Source: Phenylobacterium sp.
Lineage (GTDB): Bacteria; Pseudomonadota; Alphaproteobacteria; Caulobacterales; Caulobacteraceae
DNA length: 64,000 nt
Direction of reading: 5' to 3'
NCBI RefSeq assembly: GCF_004799515.1
Contig: NZ_SSMX01000026.1
Span: forward strand, 186,001-250,000
Below are positions 10,027 through 18,841 of this stretch, in pieces (within the stretch, counting starts at the first letter, position 1; each line of letters begins with the position of its first letter). The position numbers and the translations under genes are program-made. The notes beneath the pieces were generated by a model. That model did not search any database and had not been told where the DNA came from. It saw nothing but the letters and a program-made list of their open reading frames with translations.

Positions 10027-11350
10027 CCCCGGCCGGCGTCGGGGTCACGCGCCAGACGATGCCGCCGACGTCGTCGGCCACCAGCAGGGCGCCGGTCCGG
10101 TCGACCGCGACGCCAACCGGCCGGCCCTGGATGCGGTTGCGGCGGTCCAGGAAGCCGGTGAGGAAGCCCACCGGGGCGTTCTGCGGCTGGCCATTGGCGA
10201 AGGGGATGAACACCACCTGGTAGCCGTTCAGCGGGTTGCGGTTCCACGAGCCGTGCTCGCCGATGAAGGCGCCGCCGCGGTACGAGGCCGGGAAGGCCGC
10301 GCCGGTGTAGAACGCCAGGCCCAGGGCGGCGGAGTGCGCGCCCAGGCCGAAGTCCGGCGCGGTCGCCTTGGCCACCATCTGCGGATTGGCGGGCTTGGCG
10401 CGCACGTCGACGTTCTGGCCCCAATAGCTCCACGGCCAGCCGTAGAAGCCGCCGTCCTTGACGCTGGTCAGGAAGTCCGGCGGCAGGTCGTTGCCGATCT
10501 CGTCGCGCTCGTTGGAGACGGTCCACAGGGCGTGCGTGGTCGGCTCGAAGTCGAGGCCGTTCGGGTTGCGGATGCCGCTGGCGAAGATGCGCGTCTTGGC
10601 CGTGGCGATATCGTACTCCCAGATCGCCGCGCGGCCGGTCTCGTTCTCCAGGCCGTTCTCGCCGACGTTCGAGTTGGAGCCGACGGTGACGTAGAGCTTG
10701 GTCTTGTCGGGGCTGGCCACGACGTTCTTGGTCCAGTGGTGGTTGATCGGCCCGCCGGGCAGGTCGAACACCTTCTGGCCGGTCCCGGTCTCGCTGGTCT
10801 GGCCGTCGGCGTAGGGGAAGCTGACCACCCCGTCGCTGTTGGCGACGTAGAGGGTCGGGCCGACCAGGGTCATGCCGAAGGGCTGCTTCAGGCCCTGGGC
10901 GAACAGCATCCGGCTCTCGGCTACCCCGTCGCCGTCGGCGTCGCGCAGCAGGAAGATCTTGTTCGGGCTGGGCTTGGCGGAGCCCACGGACTTCATCAGG
11001 TGCTTCTGGAAGAAGCCCTTGATCCCCTGGTTGGTCTTGTCGGCTTCGCTGGGCTCGGTGGAGGATTCCGCGACCAGAACATCGCCGTTCGGCAGGACGT
11101 AGAGCCAGCGCGGATGGTCCAGGCCCTCGGCGTAGCGGGTCACCGTGAAGCCGGCCGGCGCGCGCGGCGCCTCGCCCGCGCCCCAGCCGACCACCTTGGG
11201 CGTGCCCACAGTCGGGATCAGCGCCGACTGCGGCTTGGGCAGCGGCGGCTTCGGACCGTAGCCGGTCCAGGGATCGCTGGAGCCCTTGGGCATGCAGGCG
11301 CAGAGCGCGACGGCGGACAGGGCGGCGGCGAAGATCTGCGTTCGGATCAT
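10019..11350 (-). CDS. PQQ-dependent sugar dehydrogenase / L-sorbosone dehydrogenase-like, secreted lipoprotein-like
   Basis: MIRTQIFAAALSAVALCACMPKG lipobox-like leader, VTRYAEGLDHPRWLYVLPNGDVLVAES, PFGMTLVGPTLYVANSDGV, GIRNPNGLDFEP, FIGEHGSWNRNPLNGYQVVF. Confidence 0.88.
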   Translation of the reverse strand: MIRTQIFAAALSAVALCACMPKGSSDPWTGYGPKPPLPKPQSALIPTVGTPKVVGWGAGEAPRAPAGFTVTRYAEGLDHPRWLYVLPNGDVLVAESSTEPSEADKTNQGIKGFFQKHLMKSVGSAKPSPNKIFLLRDADGDGVAESRMLFAQGLKQPFGMTLVGPTLYVANSDGVVSFPYADGQTSETGTGQKVFDLPGGPINHHWTKNVVASPDKTKLYVTVGSNSNVGENGLENETGRAAIWEYDIATAKTRIFASGIRNPNGLDFEPTTHALWTVSNERDEIGNDLPPDFLTSVKDGGFYGWPWSYWGQNVDVRAKPANPQMVAKATAPDFGLGAHSAALGLAFYTGAAFPASYRGGAFIGEHGSWNRNPLNGYQVVFIPFANGQPQNAPVGFLTGFLDRRNRIQGRPVGVAVDRTGALLVADDVGGIVWRVTPTPAGAK

Positions 11351-11450
11351 GGCGTGTCGGTCTCCTTGACCCTCCTATAGCCCAAGCTTGCGCGAGCGTG
11401 TTGCGCGGCCCGCGGAAAGGAGCGCACCCTGGCCGCCAGGGAGCGACGAC

Positions 11451-12629
11451 ATGGACCTGAGCGAAACGGCCGAGATGGCGGCGTTCCGGGGCGAGGTGAG
11501 GGCCTTTCTCGCCGCCCACGCCGGCGACTATGAGGCCGGCGCCGCCCGGGCCCCGCGCGCCTGGCAGGACCTCCTGATCCGGAACGGCTATGCGGCGCGC
11601 ACCATCCCGAAGGCCTACGGCGGCTATGGCGCCGAGCCCGACATCCTGAAGTCGCGGATCATCGCCGAGGCGTTCATTGCCGCCGGCGCGCCGCGCGGGA
11701 TCGCCAACCAGGGCGTCTCCATGCTGGTCCCGACGCTCCTGGAGGTGGGATCGGAAGAGCAGAAGCAGCGCTGGATCGGCCCGACCATCCGCGGCGAGGT
11801 GGTCTGGTGCCAGGGCTACTCCGAACCGGGCGCAGGATCGGATCTCGCGAACCTTCAGACAAGGGCCGTAGAGGACGGAAAAGACTTCGTAATCTCCGGA
11901 TCGAAGATCTGGACCTCGACCGCTGCCCAGGCTCAGATGATGTTCGCGCTCATCCGCACCGAGCCGCAGGCCGCCAAGCACGAGGGCATTTCCTACGTCC
12001 TGATCCCCATGGACACGCCGGGGATCGAAGTGCGGCCGCTGAAGACCATGACCGGCGGGGCGGAGTTCAACGAGGTGTTCTTCACCGACGTGCGCGTGCC
12101 GCAGGACCAGGTGGTGGGCGGGCGCGGGCGCGGCTGGTTCGTGGCCAACACCACCCTGAAGCACGAGCGCGGCATGCTGGGCGACCCCAACGCCACGGAG
12201 GCGCGGCTGAACGCCTTGATCGCGCTGATGAAGGCCGAGACGGTGGATGGCCAGCGGATCATCGACAACCCGATCTTCCGCGACCGGCTGATGCAGCTGC
12301 AAGGCCGGGTATTCGCCATGAAATTCAATGGCCTGAGGCTGTTCACCTCACGGCTCTCTCAGGAGCCGGCGGGGATCGCGGGGCTGATCGTCAAGCTGCA
12401 GGGCTGCGAGCTGAACCACCAGCTGGCGGCGCTGGCCATCGACGCCCTGGGCGAGCTGGGCGTGCTCTACACCGATGGACCGCACCTGCGCGCCAAGGGC
12501 CGCTGGCAGTGGAACTACATGTTCGACCTGGGGCTGATCATCGGCGGCGGCACGGCGCAGATCCAGAAGAACATCATCGCCGAGCGGGGCCTGGGCCTGC
12601 CGCGCGAACCGAAGCCGGCGGCGGCCTGA
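11451..12629 (+). CDS. Acyl-CoA dehydrogenase family protein
   Basis: QGYSEPGAGSDLANLQTRAVEDGKDFVISGSKIWTSTA and C-terminal IGGGTAQIQKNIIAERGLGLPR motifs. Start at MDLSETAEMAAF. Confidence 0.92.
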   Translation: MDLSETAEMAAFRGEVRAFLAAHAGDYEAGAARAPRAWQDLLIRNGYAARTIPKAYGGYGAEPDILKSRIIAEAFIAAGAPRGIANQGVSMLVPTLLEVGSEEQKQRWIGPTIRGEVVWCQGYSEPGAGSDLANLQTRAVEDGKDFVISGSKIWTSTAAQAQMMFALIRTEPQAAKHEGISYVLIPMDTPGIEVRPLKTMTGGAEFNEVFFTDVRVPQDQVVGGRGRGWFVANTTLKHERGMLGDPNATEARLNALIALMKAETVDGQRIIDNPIFRDRLMQLQGRVFAMKFNGLRLFTSRLSQEPAGIAGLIVKLQGCELNHQLAALAIDALGELGVLYTDGPHLRAKGRWQWNYMFDLGLIIGGGTAQIQKNIIAERGLGLPREPKPAAA

Positions 12630-12647
12630 ACTAGGAGATCTGGGGCC

Positions 12648-13745
12648 ATGGATTTCGCGCTCACCCAGGACCAGCGCCTGATGCAGGAAAGCCTGGTCCG
12701 TACCCTGGAGCAGGCCAGCAGCCTGGAGCGGGTCCGCAGGTTCGCCGGCGACCTGAAGGACAAGGGCGCCGACGTCTGGCAGGCGCTGACGGCGTTCGGC
12801 CTGGCGGGGATCGTCGTGCCGGAAGAACACGGCGGCCTCGGCCTTACGATGCTGGACGCGGCCTTGGCGTCGGAAGCCTTGGGCGCGGCGATCGCGCCCG
12901 TGCCGTTCATGGGCGTGGTGCTGGGGCCGATCGCCTTGCTGCGCGGCGGGACGGCGGAGCAGCAGGCGGAATGGCTGCCGAAGATGGCGTCGGGCGCGGT
13001 GATGGCCGCCGCGGCGATCTCCGAGCCCATCGCCGGCGCGCGGGATGGCGCGGGCGTCACGGCCAAGGACGGCAAGCTGACCGGCAAGGCGCTGTTCGTG
13101 CCCGGTGGCCTGGCGGCGGGCTTGCTGATCGTGGCGGACACCGCCGGCGGCCTGCACCTGGTGAAGGGCGACGCGGCCGGCCTGACGCGGACCCTGATGC
13201 CGGGGATCGACGAGACCCGCAGGCTCGCGGACCTGGGCTTCGAGGACGTGGCGGCCGAGCCGCTGAATTCTGGCGATGGGGGCGGCGGACCGGAACTGCT
13301 GGCGGCCCTGCGCGACGCCGGCTGGGTGCTGGTGGCCGCCGACAGCCTGGGCGCGGCGCAGGTGATGCTGGACAAGGCCGTGGCCTACGCCAAGGAGCGC
13401 CGTCAGTTCGACCGGCTCATCGGCTCGTTCCAGGCGGTGAAGCACCTGTGCGCGGAGATGGCCGCCGAGCTCGAGCCATGCCGGTCGCTGGTCTGGTACG
13501 CCGCCTACGCCTTCGACGCCGCGCCGGCTGAGGCCTCGCTGATGGCCGCCCACGCCAAGGCGCTGACCAGCGAGGTCGGCCGCTTCGTGGCCCGCACCGC
13601 GACGGAGGTGCACGGCGGCATGGGCATCACCGACCTCCTGGGCCTGCACTTCTGGTTCAAGCGCCTGGGGCTGAACCGGCAACTGCTCGGCGGCCCGGAG
13701 CGGGTGCGCGAGCTCGCGGCCCGGCTGCAGGGGCTGGCGGCGTAG
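12648..13745 (+). CDS. Acyl-CoA dehydrogenase family protein (FadE paired subunit-like)
   Basis: MDFALTQDQRLMQESLVRTLEQASS...YAKERRQFDRLIGSFQAVKHLCAEM...VHGGMGIT; directly downstream of another ACAD. Confidence 0.9.
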   Translation: MDFALTQDQRLMQESLVRTLEQASSLERVRRFAGDLKDKGADVWQALTAFGLAGIVVPEEHGGLGLTMLDAALASEALGAAIAPVPFMGVVLGPIALLRGGTAEQQAEWLPKMASGAVMAAAAISEPIAGARDGAGVTAKDGKLTGKALFVPGGLAAGLLIVADTAGGLHLVKGDAAGLTRTLMPGIDETRRLADLGFEDVAAEPLNSGDGGGGPELLAALRDAGWVLVAADSLGAAQVMLDKAVAYAKERRQFDRLIGSFQAVKHLCAEMAAELEPCRSLVWYAAYAFDAAPAEASLMAAHAKALTSEVGRFVARTATEVHGGMGITDLLGLHFWFKRLGLNRQLLGGPERVRELAARLQGLAA

Positions 13746-13749
13746 CCGT

Positions 13750-13861
13750 TCCCTCTCCCGACCCTCTCCCACTCTTCGCTGCGCTCGGGGGAGAGGAGGC
13801 GGAGACGCCGCGATCTCTCCTCTCCCCCCGCGAAGCGGAGAGGGAGAGGGCAGGGAGAGGG
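13750..13861. repeat. GC-rich intergenic palindromic repeat (CCCTCTCCC...GGGAGAGGG)
   Basis: Multiple complementary CTCTCC/GGAGAG arms including ctctcctctccccccgcgaagcggagagggagag, between convergent genes. Confidence 0.65.
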
Positions 13862-13863
13862 CT

Positions 13864-15363
13864 CTACACGTGCACCGGTGGGATGCGGTGGGCCCAGGGG
13901 TTGGCGGCTTCCAGCTCGTAAGCCAGCTCGAACAGCATGCGTTCCTGGCCGGCGCGGGCGGCGAACATCGTCCCGATCGGCAGGCCTTCGGGCGTCCAGT
14001 AGAGCGGCACGCTCATGGCCGGGGCGCCGGCGAGGTTGTGGATCGGGGTGTAGCCCACGTATTCGGTCAGCCGCGCCACCAGGGTGTCGAAGGGCACGAG
14101 GGGGCCGATCTCACCCAGCTTCGGCGGGCCGGACGACAGCACCGGCGAGAGCACGACGTCGAACTGATAGGCGCCGAACCAGGTGTCATAGGCCAGGACG
14201 TCGGCCTCCAGGCGCTTCATCGTCTGGCCGAAATCCTCCGGCTTCGTCCGGTTGGCCAGATCGATCAGCCCAAGGGTGAAGGGCTCCAGCATGGTCCCGT
14301 CGGGCTTGCGGCCTGTCGCCTTGGTGATGTCGCTGGCCAGGCGCTGCGCGCCGCCGGCCCAGAACAGCAGGAAGTCCTGAATGAACCGGTCGCCGTCATA
14401 GGGCAGGCGGACGTAGTCGATGTGGTGGCCGAGGTCCGTCACCAGCTTGACGGCGTGATCGTGGGCGGCGACCACGTCCGGGGTCGGCGAATGGCCCTCG
14501 CCGTTGGCCAGCATCACGCCGATGCGCAGGCGCTTCTTGTTGGGGCCGGCGACCACGCCCACGGGCGGGTAGTTTGCGCCGGGCTTGTGGTCCTCGGTGA
14601 GCGCGAGAATGGCGGCGCTGTCGCGGACACTGCGGGTCACCACGTGCTCGACCCCGAAGGCGGTGATGCCGACCTTGCCTTCGAAATCGTCGATCCGGCC
14701 GCGCGAGGGTTTCAGTCCGAAGAGGCCGCAATGGCTGGCTGGGATGCGGATCGAGCCGCCGCCGTCGGTGGCGTGGGCCGCGGGCACGATGCCGGCCGCC
14801 ACTGCGACCGACGAGCCGCCCGATGAGCCGCCGGGCGAACGGCTCAGGTCCCAGGGATTGTGCGTCAGGCCGGTGGTGAGGGGCTCGGTGCTGGGCAGGA
14901 AGCCCGCCTCCGGCGTCGCCGACTTGCCGAGCACGATCAGGCCCGCGCGGTCGAAGGCGTCGCAGTTGGGCGCCTGCTTCGTCGCCGGCGGTTCGAAGCG
15001 CTGCGACTGCGAGCCGCCCCGGGTCGGCAGGCCCTTGTAGTCGACCAGGTCCTTGACCAGGAACGGCACGCCGGCGAATGGGCCGGTCGGGCCGGCCTTG
15101 GCCTTCGCCAGCGCGCGGTCGAAGTCCGAGTTGACGACGAAGTTGAGCGCGCCCTGCATCGCCTCGGCGCGGCGGATGGCGGTCTCCACCACCTCGGCGG
15201 CGGTGATCTCGCCGCGGCGGATGCGGGCGGCGCTCTCGGTGGCGTCAGGCCAGGGTGAGGCGGGCGCGGGCGAAACGGGCGCCGGCATCGGCGCGGCGAG
15301 GGCGCGCGAAGCGGCGAGCGCGAGCGGCGCGGCGGCCAGCGCGCGGCGGGTGATCCTTGTCAT
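13864..15363 (-). CDS. Amidase (amidase signature family), secreted
   Basis: PGGSSGGSSVAVAAGIVPAAHATDGGGSIRIPASHCGLFGLKPSRGR is the amidase signature (Ser-cisSer-Lys). N-terminal TRITRRALAAAPLALAASRALA resembles a Tat/Sec leader. Confidence 0.93.
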   Translation of the reverse strand: MTRITRRALAAAPLALAASRALAAPMPAPVSPAPASPWPDATESAARIRRGEITAAEVVETAIRRAEAMQGALNFVVNSDFDRALAKAKAGPTGPFAGVPFLVKDLVDYKGLPTRGGSQSQRFEPPATKQAPNCDAFDRAGLIVLGKSATPEAGFLPSTEPLTTGLTHNPWDLSRSPGGSSGGSSVAVAAGIVPAAHATDGGGSIRIPASHCGLFGLKPSRGRIDDFEGKVGITAFGVEHVVTRSVRDSAAILALTEDHKPGANYPPVGVVAGPNKKRLRIGVMLANGEGHSPTPDVVAAHDHAVKLVTDLGHHIDYVRLPYDGDRFIQDFLLFWAGGAQRLASDITKATGRKPDGTMLEPFTLGLIDLANRTKPEDFGQTMKRLEADVLAYDTWFGAYQFDVVLSPVLSSGPPKLGEIGPLVPFDTLVARLTEYVGYTPIHNLAGAPAMSVPLYWTPEGLPIGTMFAARAGQERMLFELAYELEAANPWAHRIPPVHV

Positions 15364-15432
15364 GACGCCCCTCCAGTGGCGTTAGCTTGGCCAGCTCGAC
15401 CTTGCTAGGCGTTGGAGAGGCGCCGCGGCAAG

Positions 15433-15618
15433 TTACTTACTGGCAACGTGCTCGGGTTTTCCCTTGCGCTTGGTGTGCGCCATCTTCTCCAGCTCCTTCT
15501 CGCTCATCGACATCATCGACTTCGACGCGCCCTGGAGCTTGGACTTGGGCGTGTCGCCGCGCTTGGCGGACAGGGCCGCGCCGGCGGCCTTCTGCTGGGC
15601 GGCGGATTTGGCGGGCAT
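15433..15618 (-). CDS. DUF3008 family small protein
   Basis: 61-aa frame MPAKSAAQQKAAGAALSAKRGDTPKSKLQGASKSMMSMSEKELEKMAHTKRKGKPEHVASK, matching the DUF3008 pattern (SAAQQKAAGAAL...L.GASK.M..SMSE.ELE..A.TKRKGKPEHV). Confidence 0.85.
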   Translation of the reverse strand: MPAKSAAQQKAAGAALSAKRGDTPKSKLQGASKSMMSMSEKELEKMAHTKRKGKPEHVASK

Positions 15619-15738
15619 GGGTGGTCTCCTCAATGGGCTCCGTCTGGCCGCAAAACCGCCGAGCCCGCCCAGGGTTGCATGCCTTGCCACGCCGGGCGCG
15701 CAATGCTCCGATCCCTGCAACGAACAGGGGAGGGACGG

Positions 15739-17406
15739 ATGGCGGACACGGGGAACGGCGGGGTCGCGCGACGCGGGTTGCTGACGGCGGGCGCGGTGAG
15801 CGGGCTGCTGGCGGCGGCGGGACCGACGGCCGCGGCGGCCAAGCCAGGCGGCAGCGCAGGCGCGTCCAGGCTCTCCACTCCGCCCGAGGCCATCGTCGAG
15901 ACGCGCTCGGGCAAGGTGCGCGGATGCGTCCGCGACGGGGTCTTCATCTTCAAGGGCATTCCCTACGCCGGCGACACCGGCGGGGCGGCGCGGTTCCTGC
16001 CGGCGCAGCCGATGGCGCCCTGGACCGGGGTCCGTTCGGCGCTGACCTACGGCCCCTGCTGCCCGCAGGTGGCGCGCGGCGGCTGGCATAGCGACGAGAA
16101 CGCCTTCATCTACGACTGGGACGACGGCTATCCGGGCGAGGACTGCCTGCGGCTCAACGTCTGGTCGGGCGGAATCGGTGGCAAGGCCCGGCCGGTGATG
16201 GTCTGGATCCACGGCGGCGGCTACGAGACCGGCTCGTCGCAGGAGTTGCCGGCCTATGACGGCGAGCGGCTGGCGCGGCGCGGCGACCTGGTGTTCGTCT
16301 CGGTGAACCACCGGCTGGGGCCGTTCGGCTTCCTCGACCTGTCGCAGATCGCCGGCGCGAAGTACGCGGCTTCCGGCAACGCCGGCCAGCTCGACCTGGT
16401 GGTCGCCTTGCAGTGGGTGCGCGACAACATCGCAGCCTTCGGCGGCGACCCTGGCAACGTCACCATCTTCGGCCAGTCCGGCGGCGGGGCGAAGGTCTCG
16501 ACGCTGATGGCCATGCCGTCCGCCAAGGGCCTGTTCCACAAGGCCATCGTCGAGAGCGGCTCGCTGCTGAACGTGGGCGACACCGGCTACACCAAGCAGC
16601 TCGCCGAGGCGGTGCTGAAGAACCTTGGGATCGCCCCGTCCGACGCGGGCAAGCTCTCCGAGGTCCCGCCGATGGCGCTGGTGACGGCGGGCGACAAGGC
16701 CAAGGCTTCGATGCCCAAGCCGCCGCCCGGGACCATCAACCTGGGCTGGGCGCCGGTGGTCGACGGCCAGGCGATCCCGCGGGCCACCTGGGCGAACGGC
16801 GCGCCGGCCCAGTCGGCGGACGTCCCGATGATCATCGGCTCCAACCTGAACGAGCTGTCGCCCACCATCGGCAACCCGGGGCTGGAGGCGATGGGCGAGG
16901 ACCAGGCGCAGAAGACCGCGATTTCCATGGGCGGCGCCCCGGCCGGGGCCTGGGCGGTGTTCCGCGCCGCCGACCCCAAGGCCAAGCCGATCGAGATCAT
17001 GTCGCGGATCGTCTCAGCCCAGTTCCGGGTCCCCGCCGTGCTGCAGGCGCAGGCCAAGGCGAAGCAGGGCGGGGCGGGCGCGTACCTCTACCGGTTCGAC
17101 TACAATCCGAAGACCGTGCTCGACGGCCGGGTGCGCGCCTTCCACTGCGCCGAGATGGCCTACGCCTTCGACAACATCGACCGCTGCCTGAACGCCACCG
17201 GCGGCACAGCGGAGGCCCGCGCGCTGTCGGCGCAGATGGCCGACGCCTGGATCGCCTTCGCCCGCACCGGCGATCCGAACCATCCGGGCCTGCCGCACTG
17301 GCCGGCGGTCACGACGTCTGCGACGCCCAACATGCTGTTCGACGCGCCCTGCACGGTGAAGGACGATCCGGACCGCGCCGAGCGCGCGGCGCTGAAGGGG
17401 GTTTGA
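15739..17406 (+). CDS. Carboxylesterase/lipase family protein, Tat-type leader
   Basis: MADTGNGGVARRGLLTAGAVSGLLAAAGPTAAAA leader; EDCLRLNVWSG, VMVWIHGGGY, NVTIFGQSGGGAKVS (type-B carboxylesterase signature). Confidence 0.92.
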   Translation: MADTGNGGVARRGLLTAGAVSGLLAAAGPTAAAAKPGGSAGASRLSTPPEAIVETRSGKVRGCVRDGVFIFKGIPYAGDTGGAARFLPAQPMAPWTGVRSALTYGPCCPQVARGGWHSDENAFIYDWDDGYPGEDCLRLNVWSGGIGGKARPVMVWIHGGGYETGSSQELPAYDGERLARRGDLVFVSVNHRLGPFGFLDLSQIAGAKYAASGNAGQLDLVVALQWVRDNIAAFGGDPGNVTIFGQSGGGAKVSTLMAMPSAKGLFHKAIVESGSLLNVGDTGYTKQLAEAVLKNLGIAPSDAGKLSEVPPMALVTAGDKAKASMPKPPPGTINLGWAPVVDGQAIPRATWANGAPAQSADVPMIIGSNLNELSPTIGNPGLEAMGEDQAQKTAISMGGAPAGAWAVFRAADPKAKPIEIMSRIVSAQFRVPAVLQAQAKAKQGGAGAYLYRFDYNPKTVLDGRVRAFHCAEMAYAFDNIDRCLNATGGTAEARALSAQMADAWIAFARTGDPNHPGLPHWPAVTTSATPNMLFDAPCTVKDDPDRAERAALKGV

Positions 17407-17407
17407 G

Positions 17408-18841
17408 ATGAAGCGTTTTGTCCTGGCCGTGGCCCTGGCGGCCGTGTCGCTTGCCCCCGCTGTCGCGCAGCCTCCGCCGGCGGCGCCCGCCGCCGCGCCG
17501 GTCGCCGAGACCCCGGCCAGCGAGCAGGCCCGGCGCCTGTTGCAGGCCTTCACCACCGGCGACGACGCAAGCTTCCTGGCGGCCATCAAGGCGATCGATC
17601 CCAACACCCGGCGCAAGCCCGAGGAATGGCTCGAGATGCGACAGAACCTGGCGAAGCTGCAGTTCCACGCCCTGTCGCAGGCCACGCCGACCCACGCCGA
17701 GATCCTGGTCTACGACGGCGACCGCGAGGACTGGGCGCGGCTGGTGGTGGACGTCCAGGCCGAGCCGCCGCACGCGCTGACGGCGATGAGCATCCACATG
17801 GCGCGCCGTCCGGACGACGTGCCGGCGACCCCCAAGCTGCAGCCCCCCGAACTTATCGCCGCGCTCAAGGAGCGCCTGACCCACGACGCGGCGACCGGCG
17901 ATTTCGACGGCGCAGTGCTGGTCGCCCAGCGGGGCAAGCCGATCTTCCAGGCGGCCTATGGCGAGGCCGACCGCGAGCACCGCACGCCGAACGCGGTGGA
18001 GACCCAGTTCCGCTTCGGCTCCATGGGCAAGATGTTCACCGCCATAGCGATCATGCAGCTGGCGCAGGCCGGCAAGCTCGACCTCGACGCCCCGCTCGGC
18101 CGCTATCTGCCGGACTATCCGAACGCCGAGATCGCCCAGAAGGTGACGGTCAACAATCTGCTCACCCATTCGGGCGGGACCGGCGACATCTTCGGCCCGC
18201 AGTTCGACGCGCATCGGCTGGAGCTGCGCGACCCGAAGGATTATGTGGCGCTCTACGGCGCGCGGGGTCCGGAGTTCCCGCCGGGCAGCAACACCAGCTA
18301 CAGCAACTACGGCTTCATGCTGCTCGGCCGGATCGTCGAGGCGGTCAGCGGCCAGAGCTACGACGCCTATATCGCCCAGCACATCCTCGCCCCGGCGCGC
18401 ATGACCGCCACCGGCAACCTGCCGGAGACCATCAAGCTGCCGAAGCGGGCGACGGGCTACATGGGCGATACGGGCAAGCTGAAGCCCGCCGACGACACCC
18501 AGCCCTACCGCGGCACGCCGGCGGGCGGCGGCTATTCCACCGTGGGCGACCTCCTGCGGTTCGGCGACGCCCTGATGGACGGCAAGCTGCTGGACGCGGC
18601 GCACCTGAAGCTCCTGAGCACCGGCGGCCTGACGGCCAAGGACGGGACCTTCCTGCGCTACGACTTCAGCATCACCGACGGCGAAGGCCGCCATATCCTC
18701 GGCCATGCGGGCGGCGCCCCCGGCATGAACGGCGAGCTGCGCATCTATCCGGACAACAGCTACACCGTCGTCGTCCTGGCCAACCGCGACCCGCCGGCCG
18801 CTCAGAAGATCATGAAGTTCATCGGCGACCGGCTGCCCTAG
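17408..18841 (+). CDS. Serine hydrolase (class C beta-lactamase fold), secreted
   Basis: Signal peptide MKRFVLAVALAAVSLAPAVAQ; FRFGSMGKMFTAIAIMQL (SxxK), SYSNYGFMLLGRIVEAVSG (YxN), HAGGAPG. Confidence 0.92.
   Translation: MKRFVLAVALAAVSLAPAVAQPPPAAPAAAPVAETPASEQARRLLQAFTTGDDASFLAAIKAIDPNTRRKPEEWLEMRQNLAKLQFHALSQATPTHAEILVYDGDREDWARLVVDVQAEPPHALTAMSIHMARRPDDVPATPKLQPPELIAALKERLTHDAATGDFDGAVLVAQRGKPIFQAAYGEADREHRTPNAVETQFRFGSMGKMFTAIAIMQLAQAGKLDLDAPLGRYLPDYPNAEIAQKVTVNNLLTHSGGTGDIFGPQFDAHRLELRDPKDYVALYGARGPEFPPGSNTSYSNYGFMLLGRIVEAVSGQSYDAYIAQHILAPARMTATGNLPETIKLPKRATGYMGDTGKLKPADDTQPYRGTPAGGGYSTVGDLLRFGDALMDGKLLDAAHLKLLSTGGLTAKDGTFLRYDFSITDGEGRHILGHAGGAPGMNGELRIYPDNSYTVVVLANRDPPAAQKIMKFIGDRLP

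Noticed and set aside
13750-13861. Possible mobile element (MITE) between ACAD and amidase
   Set aside because: Pattern fits a common GC-rich CTCTCCC/GGGAGAG intergenic palindrome; no terminal inverted repeats with target duplication could be shown.
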